37,304 bases of DNA from assembly GCA_021772615.1 (NCBI GenBank), contig JAJFLQ010000075.1:1-37304 (forward strand), read 5' to 3'. Source of the DNA: Verrucomicrobiota bacterium. Lineage in GTDB: Bacteria; Verrucomicrobiota; Lentisphaeria; JABSQK01; JAJFLO01. The notes beneath the pieces are model-generated. The model saw only the letters and a program-made list of their open reading frames with translations. It was not told the origin of the DNA and searched no databases. A program made the position numbers and the translations under genes. Shown here in pieces: positions 31,417 through 37,304 of this stretch; positions within the stretch are counted from its first letter, which is position 1, and every line of letters begins with the position of its first letter.

Positions 31417-31585
31417 GTTGAGCCGTGTCGGAGAGAAAAGGAAAACGGCCACAACTGAAGCGGTGAACGCCAACGAAAGGCGCAAGGATTCAACGACAAG
31501 GAGAACATCAACAATTACTGCGGGCCTTGTCGTTCTTTGCGCCGAGGCCTGTCGCGAACATCGCTGTGCCACCAGTGTGCTGGAG

Positions 31586-31605
31586 GGACGCAGTCCTCTG
31601 CGTCC
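31586..31605. repeat. Perfect 8-bp palindrome (REP-like)
   Basis: GGACGCAG, loop TCCT, CTGCGTCC. The GGAGGGACGC...GCGTCC form resembles palindromic intergenic repeats seen in many copies in some bacterial genomes. No T-run follows, so an intrinsic terminator is less likely. Confidence 0.6.
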
Positions 31606-31662
31606 GAAACAAGACGCAACGGCAAACAGTACGTTGCCTGGCCGGCCTGGCTGCCTCCCCTG

Positions 31663-31807
31663 CGGCCGTGTAGAAGCGCAAATCGTCGCGTGCTTTACCT
31701 CGCGCAGAGAAAAGACAATCAAAGCGAATTTATCCCCCTTTGTATCTTTGTGGCTTGGTGCGAGACTGAATTAACCGTTCAGGAGAGAAGAAAGCTGTCG
31801 CGCCAAG
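31663..31807. repeat. Dispersed repeat, unit A
   Basis: It shares with unit B, in the same order: CGGCCGTGTAGAAGCGC (31663-31679), TCGCGCAGAG, CTTGGTGCGAG (31754-31764), CGTTCAGGAGAGAA (31776-31789) and GCGCCAAG (31800-31807). Confidence 0.75.
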
Positions 31808-31896
31808 CCGCCAAGCCGCGAAAATAAAACGCATAGTTAATTTTACGCCGTACCGGGCATTTCTCTGCGGCTCAGCGTCTCTGCGCGAGACCCCAT

Positions 31897-32052
31897 CGGC
31901 CGTGTAGAAGCGCTAACCGTGGGGATTTTATCTCGCGCAGAGGCGCACAGATAAAGAATAGGCAAAGGTTACGCCTTTGACCTTGGTGCGAGGTCCAATG
32001 GTCGTTCAGGAGAGAAAAGGTCGAGAAAATACTCGTACGTCCGTGCGCCAAG
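31897..32052. repeat. Dispersed repeat, unit B
   Basis: It has the same blocks as unit A at 31897-31913, 31982-31992, 32003-32016 and 32045-32052, offset by 234 nt at the first block. The segments between blocks have diverged. Between units A and B lies CTCTGCGGCTCAGCGTCTCTGCGC-type sequence, another common repeat flavour. Confidence 0.75.
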
Positions 32053-32094
32053 GTCCGGCAGGTTGCTAGAGACTGAAAGCTTGGGAAAGTGACG

Positions 32095-32667
32095 TTAGTC
32101 CCTTATCGAAAGCTTCAATAACTCCGAACTCAGTCGGAGGCCCGCGTTTTCAGCCCGATCGAGATTGATTCGAAACCGAATTCTCCCATCGTCCTGTACG
32201 ATGCGGATCATCGCATTGCCGGCACCCTCGTTAACCACAAGCGTGGCGGACTTTTCCGCCTGCTTCATAAATTGAGATACCCTACCATCCTCGGAGGCCG
32301 GAATATATAAGAGCCGGCACAATGCCAAGTCGTCCAGGGAGTCGATTGTCCGAACCGATACCTTCCGACCCTGAACGCGCCTTTCCGCGAACGCATCAAG
32401 CAGCGGGCCGAATGGATTTTCACCGCACACGCAGTAACTGAGCGTCGCCTCCGGGGAGGCAAACGCACTATCCGGCCACGTAACGAATTTCGCAAAGTTA
32501 AAGAAAAAGCCCGCCTTAATCTTATACTCCTTCGACATTTCCTCTCCCGACACGACACTGATTGATTGCAGTGCACCAGCCATGCAGACTCCGGATAGTA
32601 CGTGCGCCAGAAATGTCTTCAGGTATCTATTGATTGTAAATCTGTTCCGGCCGGTTTGAACGTCCAT
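32095..32667 (-). CDS. YfiR family (DUF4154) periplasmic protein
   Basis: The product is 190 aa. Basic N-region and hydrophobic stretch at residues 12-37 look like a signal peptide ending near VSG|EE. The family pattern is clear: YKIKAGFFFNFAKFVTWP (residues 48-64), CVCGENPFGPLLD (79-91), CRLLYIPAS (117-125) and a C-terminal RFRINLDRAENAGLRLSSELLKLS. Cys79, Cys81 and Cys117 may allow redox disulphides, as in Pseudomonas YfiR. Known YfiR proteins repress an inner-membrane diguanylate cyclase (YfiN) from the periplasm. No cyclase is in this window, so the partner is unknown. ATG at 32667 is preceded by GGAGG with 5-nt spacing; the gene starts 22 nt after the TonB receptor stop, so the two are co-transcribed. 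Many relatives sit beside TonB receptors and sensor kinases. Confidence 0.9.
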   Translation of the reverse strand: MDVQTGRNRFTINRYLKTFLAHVLSGVCMAGALQSISVVSGEEMSKEYKIKAGFFFNFAKFVTWPDSAFASPEATLSYCVCGENPFGPLLDAFAERRVQGRKVSVRTIDSLDDLALCRLLYIPASEDGRVSQFMKQAEKSATLVVNEGAGNAMIRIVQDDGRIRFRINLDRAENAGLRLSSELLKLSIRD

Positions 32668-32689
32668 CGTTGCCTCCGAAGGTTTGCTT

Positions 32690-34969
32690 TCAGAATGCGA
32701 TCTTCAGCTCGCAGCCGAAAAACCGTGGCGCATTCACAATACCGGTCAGGTTATTGAAATCGATGCCGCCTATCAAGGCCTCTTCATCCGTAATATTCCG
32801 CGAGAAAACCGCAACGTCGTAGCGGATGTCCCTGTTCGTCCATTGGTATCCGATGCGGAGGCCTCCCTCTATCATTTCACCGCCCCTGAATTCTTTGGAC
32901 TCATACAGGAAGAGGTTAATTTCACTGCGGTAGAACCAATCGGTCAGGACATAGAGTTCACCGCTTCCTAGCTCCAGCGAATACCGGGCCGCGACATTTG
33001 CAATCCATTCGGGAGCGTGCGGCAGGCTGTTGCCGTTGATAATAGCTTGTCCGCCGGCATTGGTAGGATCCGTGGTGGTGCATTGCGCACACGGTGCAAT
33101 TGCCAATTGACTGTCTTTCAATTCCGTGTGATTGTAGCTCAATCCGGCGCTCAAGGTAAGTTGTTTGTTGACGTTCAATTCAGCGTCGACTTCAAGACCG
33201 TAGCCGACGGTCTCATCAGCATTGACCAGTTGATTAACGTTTGCATTGCCGCCGACGGCCGTCAGCTGTTGCCCGTCCATCGTATACATGAATGCCGTTG
33301 CATTTATACGTCCGCTGCCATCGAGAATGTCCGACTTAACACCGACTTCATAGGAAAGAACCTCTTCGGTATCGGCGACGGTTACGTCATCGCCGAAAAG
33401 TATCCGGCCCTGGATACTCGGCGCGCGGAAGCCGTTTGCGATTCGAGCAAACACGTTGACATCGTTCGTGAGTTCGTATACCGCGCTAACGTCCCAGCTC
33501 AGGTGAGAGTCATCTGTCTCCACCTTAATCGGTCCTATAGAGGCGCCGCCGAACGGATCTTGCAGCCGTTCAGCTGAGAAGCGCTTGTCGTCTATCGACT
33601 GACGGCTTCCTGCGGTCAGCGTGAGTCGGTCCGTGACGTCATATGAGAGCGTGCCGAATACAGCCGCCGCCCAGGACTGCTGCTCCTGAACGGCGTAACC
33701 GTTTTGAACGCCGCCGTTCAGCGTGTCAAAGCTGAAGCTGTCGACAGTGAGATCCTCGTAGAAGTAGAATAGACCAATTTGGTACCGCAGCTGATCCGCC
33801 TCATGACTGGCCAGTCGCAACTCCTGCGTAAACTGAATGTGGTCCCGCAGGCCGTCCGCGGTTTCTGAAGGAAACGGTATCGTACCGGGTCCCGTCTGCT
33901 CCGGTGGCAGAAAAGCCGCGCCGAATCCTCCATCAACATCGGCGCGGGAGAACAAGTCCGCGCTCTCGACGCCGGTTACAGATGTGTACTGATGACGGTC
34001 CGCCTGGAACTCCAGTCGGAGCGAACCGCCGTGAACCTGCAGATCCTGGTGGGCCGTACCGGCTGCATCCTGGAACACGGTACTGCGGTTAAAACCGTGT
34101 ACGAGGTCGTTTGTTCCGGGTTCAATGACATTGGCTCGGAAAATAGCGGGCGTCCCATTGAGATCCCTGAAATGGTAGTTGAACAACGCTGTGAACGCGT
34201 CGTCCGGTTCGAAGAGAATCTGGATGCGTCCGGCGGTATCCCGAAAACCGTCGAGCACATCGTCGTTCACGAAGCCGGGCGCGGCATTGTCCACATAGTT
34301 ACTGCGCTGCTGCTGCAATAGCGACAATCGTGCTGACAACTCTTCGGAGATTGGCCCACTGACGGCCCCTTCGAAGTCGACGGTGTCGTATCGACCGTAT
34401 GTAATCGAGCTGTAGGCTTCCGGCTCCCGGGTTGGCTTCTTCGATTCAAACTTCACTACGCCCGCGGGCGTATTCCGGCCAAAGAGGGAGCCCTGCGGCC
34501 CCCGCAGTACTTCGATGCGTTCGAGATCGAACACCGGGAATCCCTTGAGAATGGGATTCTCCTGAACGACTTCATCAAGGACGATGGACACGGGTTGTGA
34601 TGCATTGAGGTCGAAGTCGGTATTGCCCAAACCTCTGATATAGAAACGCGGCGCGGTACGACCGAATGACGATTCAACCGTTAAGCTCGGAATTCTGGCG
34701 TTCATAAATCGCACGTCCGACGCGCCGGAACTGTACGTATCGAGCAACTCTCCCCGCAGCGCCGATACCGAAATCGGCACGTCCTGCAGATTTTCAACAC
34801 GTTTCCGCGCGGTCACTGTTACAGCATCCAGTTTCAGCAGTTCTTCGAGCGGCAGATCGAGGTAGTGCTCGCCGTCCAGATCCGATTCTTGCGCGGCGAC
34901 CGCCGCGATACAGAAAAACAGCGATACGATACGAAACAGTTGCAGGTTTGTTGCTATGGTCTTTGTCAT
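32690..34969 (-). CDS. TonB-dependent outer-membrane receptor
   Basis: The product is 759 aa from the ATG at 34969. That start has GGAG 7 nt upstream and gives a signal peptide (residues 1-26, AVAA|QES). The longer frame to 35032 adds 21 residues without a better start. LDLPLEELLKLDAVTVTARKR (residues 37-57) holds a TonB-box-like stretch. The plug follows: QDVPISVSAL, FYIRGLGNTDFD, VSIVLDEV, then FDLERIEVLRGPQGSLFGRNTPAGVV (residues 148-172). The rest is a 22-strand-type barrel ending in the outer-membrane signature Phe (CELKIAF). Such receptors import siderophores, vitamin B12 or saccharides using TonB/ExbBD energy; the substrate cannot be read from the sequence. It is first gene of an operon with the YfiR protein and is divergent from the 35313 gene. 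Confidence 0.95.
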   Translation of the reverse strand: MTKTIATNLQLFRIVSLFFCIAAVAAQESDLDGEHYLDLPLEELLKLDAVTVTARKRVENLQDVPISVSALRGELLDTYSSGASDVRFMNARIPSLTVESSFGRTAPRFYIRGLGNTDFDLNASQPVSIVLDEVVQENPILKGFPVFDLERIEVLRGPQGSLFGRNTPAGVVKFESKKPTREPEAYSSITYGRYDTVDFEGAVSGPISEELSARLSLLQQQRSNYVDNAAPGFVNDDVLDGFRDTAGRIQILFEPDDAFTALFNYHFRDLNGTPAIFRANVIEPGTNDLVHGFNRSTVFQDAAGTAHQDLQVHGGSLRLEFQADRHQYTSVTGVESADLFSRADVDGGFGAAFLPPEQTGPGTIPFPSETADGLRDHIQFTQELRLASHEADQLRYQIGLFYFYEDLTVDSFSFDTLNGGVQNGYAVQEQQSWAAAVFGTLSYDVTDRLTLTAGSRQSIDDKRFSAERLQDPFGGASIGPIKVETDDSHLSWDVSAVYELTNDVNVFARIANGFRAPSIQGRILFGDDVTVADTEEVLSYEVGVKSDILDGSGRINATAFMYTMDGQQLTAVGGNANVNQLVNADETVGYGLEVDAELNVNKQLTLSAGLSYNHTELKDSQLAIAPCAQCTTTDPTNAGGQAIINGNSLPHAPEWIANVAARYSLELGSGELYVLTDWFYRSEINLFLYESKEFRGGEMIEGGLRIGYQWTNRDIRYDVAVFSRNITDEEALIGGIDFNNLTGIVNAPRFFGCELKIAF

Positions 34970-35312
34970 CAGAGGTCTCCGATTGTCCAAGGTCAAGATG
35001 GAACGCAATAAACAGGTGTGGAACCGCAACACTCATGCCATCCGTTGGCGGGAAACGAGGCTGATGATTTTCAATCTGGCACATGGTCGAGAATTACATA
35101 AATTTTTTTCGTGACAAGATAAGATTCGAGATTGACTATCGTATTATCAAACAGTAGGACGCACTCGGCACAATCGCGGGCGGATGTCATCCGTAACGAT
35201 TCCTCGGTTCCCAGTTTGTGTGCTTCCTGTTGCGGTACATAGTTGGAGATATGCGGTATTTTTGCCGTGGTGGGACGGAGACGTTTTTTCTAGCCAAAAT
35301 GGGAGGTGAGAA
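34970..35312. other. Divergent intergenic region
   Basis: 343 bases between the TonB receptor (leftward) and the 35313 gene (rightward), with an AT-rich core (about 35090-35155) that presumably holds promoters for both. A TTGACT at 35132-35137 is followed 17 nt later by TAGGAC, a weak -10, so I do not call a promoter. No riboswitch or operator palindrome was recognised. The Shine-Dalgarno GGAGG for the right-hand gene is at 35302-35306. Confidence 0.6.
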
Positions 35313-37112
35313 ATGATGGGGCGCAGTGATGTGGTTATGCCTGAAGCAGGAGGTAAGAGGAAAATTTTTTGGGTATTTGCTCTTGGGTTTCTGATGCTGT
35401 CGGTGCCGGCAGTGCAGGCAACGAATCACGACGTACGGATAAACGAGGTCATGGGAGCGCTAAACGGCGACCCAACGATTCAGTTCGTCGAAATGGTCTC
35501 GCGCGATCCGGGCCAAAAGGAGTGGGGACCCGGACTCGGGAATCCTGACTTTGGTATTCCGCCAGACAGCCCCGCTGTTGGACGGGCGATGCTCCAGTTC
35601 TTTGACCATCACGGTGACCTGACCGGAGAATTCGTTTTTCCCGCAGACCCTCCGGGTGGGATCGCCGATGATTTTTCCCCCGCATTCGCCTTAACCACGT
35701 TGATTGCCACTGAAGCCTTCGAGCTTGCAACGGGTATCCAGCCAGACTTCATTATTCCTCAGCACGTTATGGCTCCCGGGGGGCAGGTCCGTTTCACAGG
35801 CAATCCTGCAAGTTGTTGTAAATTTGATGCCGATCTCCGCTTGTCCTACGGTGATTTCGAAGGGGACACGGGACAAGATGTCTCATTCGGTGTTGCATCC
35901 GCGATGCCGGTTTGCGGTACCACTAGTTTATCCCGGTTTCAGCGATTTCGGGATGAGTTTGGTTTTCCTATTGTCGGCGACGAACCCACTTTCGGCGCCA
36001 ACCGCAACAACGACTATGCGGTCCGGCCAGCCACGCCGTCGTCGTCGGGTGCGCTTCAGCGAGGGTTACTGGCGGAAGACGTTGAAGACAATGTGCTCGG
36101 AGAGGCCGATTTCGACTCGGGTGTCGGCATTCTAACCAATCATTTTACGCGAATAAATGAAGTCATGGCCGGCTTCAACGGCGATCCGACAATTCAATTC
36201 GTAGAAATGGTGTCCGAAGGCAACGGTCAGAAACTCTGGGGACCACAATTCGGTGACAGTGAAAGCGCGGCGATGTTGGAGTTTTACGACGAAAACGGCG
36301 CGCTCATCGATACATTCAAGTTTCCGAATAATCCGCCATTCGGCGCCAGCACCGTGTTGATCGCGACACAGGCCTTCGCCAATCATACTCAGCTCCTCCC
36401 GGATTTTATCATTTCTGCTAATGTCATGGCACCCAGCGGCCAGGTCCGTTTTACCGGGAATCCCGAAGCCGACTTTACGTTCGGCGTCGATCATCGACTG
36501 TCTTACGGCGACTTCGCCGGCTGCACAGGACAAGCTCCCGACAACGGTGTCGCGCCGGCCTTGCCGACCGGCTGTCCTGCTCAGAGCCTGTCGCGATTCG
36601 AAAACTTTTCGTTTTCCGACGACCCTTTATTCGGCGCCAACAATAATGCGAACTTTCGACTTGACCCGCCGACGCCTTCATCGACCAGCGCACCGCCGGG
36701 GAATTTCGATTTCGAAGAGAATCGTGCGGGTCAATTTGTGTTTCAGTGCGTCGGGGGCGAGCCGTTGAGTGGTGTACGTATCGTAGTCGACGAATTAACG
36801 GGTGTTGTTGTCGACTGCTTCGTTCCGGGAAATAATGTTGTCGCCTCGATTGAGATCATACATAACATCGATGATCCTATTAACATATGGTCAGTTGAAG
36901 AGCAGATTCCGGCCGGATGGGTGTTCGTTGCTGCTGATTTTGGCGGTGTGTTCGACGGCGTTGACAAGGTTTCCTGGAGTGCCGCAGGAGAGCCCCCTTT
37001 GGCGGTATCCTATGTTGTCGCGCCTGTCGGAACAGGTGATGCTACCTTAGGCCGAACTTCCGGAAAATTCCGTCCAATAATTGCCCCCAATCCTTTGATC
37101 TGCAAGTATTAG
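35313..37112 (+). CDS. Secreted protein with two lamin-tail-like modules and C-terminal Ig-like domain
   Basis: The product is 599 aa. GGAGG (35302-35306) lies 6 nt before ATG 35313; ATG 35316 is also possible. A signal peptide with hydrophobic core at residues 18-33 likely ends AVQA|TN (residue 36). Residues 42-245 and 280-461 are two copies of one module: RINEVM.(A/G).NGDPTIQFVEMVS, a WGP..G loop, LIAT.AF, Q..PDFII...VMAP.GQVRFTGNP, D.RLSYGDF.G.TGQ, SLSRF, FGAN.N and ATPSS/PTPSS. The INEVM...D..(Q/E)FVE start and NP/TPSS end resemble lamin-tail domains of secreted bacterial proteins. Residues 503-580 (PGNNVVASIEI, VEEQIPAGWVF, KVSWSA, LAVSYVVAP) match an Ig-like domain common in extracellular proteins. 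Role unknown, probably surface or matrix. Confidence 0.88.
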   Translation: MMGRSDVVMPEAGGKRKIFWVFALGFLMLSVPAVQATNHDVRINEVMGALNGDPTIQFVEMVSRDPGQKEWGPGLGNPDFGIPPDSPAVGRAMLQFFDHHGDLTGEFVFPADPPGGIADDFSPAFALTTLIATEAFELATGIQPDFIIPQHVMAPGGQVRFTGNPASCCKFDADLRLSYGDFEGDTGQDVSFGVASAMPVCGTTSLSRFQRFRDEFGFPIVGDEPTFGANRNNDYAVRPATPSSSGALQRGLLAEDVEDNVLGEADFDSGVGILTNHFTRINEVMAGFNGDPTIQFVEMVSEGNGQKLWGPQFGDSESAAMLEFYDENGALIDTFKFPNNPPFGASTVLIATQAFANHTQLLPDFIISANVMAPSGQVRFTGNPEADFTFGVDHRLSYGDFAGCTGQAPDNGVAPALPTGCPAQSLSRFENFSFSDDPLFGANNNANFRLDPPTPSSTSAPPGNFDFEENRAGQFVFQCVGGEPLSGVRIVVDELTGVVVDCFVPGNNVVASIEIIHNIDDPINIWSVEEQIPAGWVFVAADFGGVFDGVDKVSWSAAGEPPLAVSYVVAPVGTGDATLGRTSGKFRPIIAPNPLICKY

Positions 37113-37219
37113 CATAGCGATACCACCGGCAATTCGTAGGCATGTAGTATCTCTATTTAATTGGCTTTTTAGGCTGATTGCGGCTTGAATATTCGAGATT
37201 TCGCTATATTTTAGTAGGC
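37113..37219. other. Intergenic, probable left end of an insertion sequence
   Basis: An AT-rich stretch between the 599-aa gene and the transposase start. GTAGGCATGTA occurs twice, at 37136-37146 and 37214-37224, 78 nt apart; the second overlaps the transposase ATG. The terminal inverted repeat cannot be set because the right end of the element is outside the window. Confidence 0.5.
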
Positions 37220-37304
37220 ATGTACGTTGAATATGTTAAAAATCGAAAATCACCTGGCTGCCTACTGCTTCGTGAGTCCTATCGACAGGACGGCAAGGTT
37301 AAGA
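37220..37304 (+). CDS. IS1634-type transposase, N-terminal fragment (3'-partial)
   Basis: 28 complete codons run to the window edge: MYVEYVKNRKSPGCLL, RESYRQDGKVK. The MY(V/I)E.V.NR.SP...LLRESYR..GKV(K/R) start is the usual N-terminus of IS1634-family (IS4-superfamily, DDE) transposases. The catalytic DDE region is beyond the edge. The start is the ATG at 37220; no strong Shine-Dalgarno is visible, as is common for transposases. An overlapping frame from 37234 (MLKIENHLAAY) is also open but matches nothing I know. Confidence 0.75.
   Translation, partial: MYVEYVKNRKSPGCLLLRESYRQDGKVK

Larger units (their letters stand above)
31417..32094. other. Intergenic region, no credible gene
   Basis: Between the stop of the giant gene and the convergent end of the YfiR gene. 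Short frames here (for example 31537-31827 +) show no family resemblance and read out repeat sequence such as GCGCCAAGCCGCCAAGCC. The region is made of dispersed repeat-like DNA and one palindrome, annotated separately. I see no convincing intrinsic terminator for either flanking gene. Confidence 0.8.

Noticed and set aside
31345..31416. C-terminal sorting signal (LPXTG, PEP-CTERM, T9SS or RTX type)
   Set aside because: The tail is short, Ser/Pro/Glu-rich and lacks any hydrophobic helix or known motif.
31009..31722. 237-codon minus-strand frame spanning the end of the giant gene and the gap
   Set aside because: It overlaps the dockerin and CARDB coding region in antisense and reads repeat DNA in the gap; no family resemblance.
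31537..31827. 96-codon plus-strand frame in the intergenic gap
   Set aside because: It runs through the dispersed repeat unit A; the translated end (LSRQAAKPRK) is simply the GCCAAGCCGCCAAG repeat read in frame.
34970..35032. Longer start for the TonB receptor (ATG at 35032)
   Set aside because: It would put 21 residues before a good signal peptide; the ATG at 34969 has GGAG at correct spacing.
35132..35160. Candidate sigma-70 promoter TTGACT-N17-TAGGAC
   Set aside because: The -10 matches poorly and it lies about 150 nt before the gene; not enough to call.

Overview
The window comes from a Gram-negative bacterium. It is dominated by one reading frame that is open at the left edge and runs to position 31416: more than 10,470 codons, a protein of roughly 1 MDa or more. 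The organism is not pinned. A TonB-dependent receptor whose C-terminus ends in Phe, next to a YfiR-family gene, shows an outer membrane and suits Gammaproteobacteria. The planctomycete-style C-terminal dockerin and the SdrD-B / choice-of-anchor / beta-helix modules are just as typical of the Planctomycetes-Verrucomicrobia group. I leave the phylum open. Base composition is moderately GC-rich throughout, with no obvious compositional break.

1-31416 (+): the giant extracellular protein, a chain of recognisable beta-rich modules. It has eight SdrD-B/Cna-B-like domains (one cut by the window edge), three LamG-like domains and six parallel beta-helices (pectin-lyase-like, mostly ending in a choice-of-anchor-Q segment). 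It has six beta-propeller-type regions of four sequence classes (three FG-GAP/integrin-like, one PD40/TolB-like, one HAF, one Vgb/NHL-like), three choice-of-anchor-D domains and seven GExW..G....I.W Ig-like domains. An autotransporter-passenger-like stretch, Fn3/Ig/HYR/CARDB domains and three Calx-beta-like plus InlB-like pairs follow. A peptidase C13 (legumain-like, clan CD) domain with a visible His/Cys dyad sits near the C-terminus, and a dockerin duplex closes the chain. Large parts are paralogous copies of each other, so the gene has probably grown by internal duplication. Short periodic DNA repeats with 7-nt and 9-nt periods lie in frame inside some SdrD-B domains.

31417-32094: about 680 bases with no credible gene, filled with dispersed repeat-like DNA (a roughly 150-nt unit present twice, 234 nt apart, and a perfect 8-bp palindrome).

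32095-34969 (-): a two-gene operon, TonB-dependent receptor then a periplasmic YfiR-family (DUF4154) protein, 22 nt apart, each with a good Shine-Dalgarno. No diguanylate cyclase or kinase partner is in view. 34970-35312 is the divergent intergenic region.

35313-37112 (+): a secreted protein of 599 aa built from two copies of a roughly 200-residue lamin-tail-like module plus a C-terminal Ig-like domain. 37220 to the right edge (+): the first 28 codons of a probable IS1634-type transposase, so an insertion sequence begins here.

Working together (inference): the giant protein and the 599-aa protein are exported, presumably surface or matrix components for adhesion or polymer binding. The TonB receptor and YfiR protein are an uptake/sensing pair. 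Nothing in the sequence directly links the pair to the giant protein except proximity.
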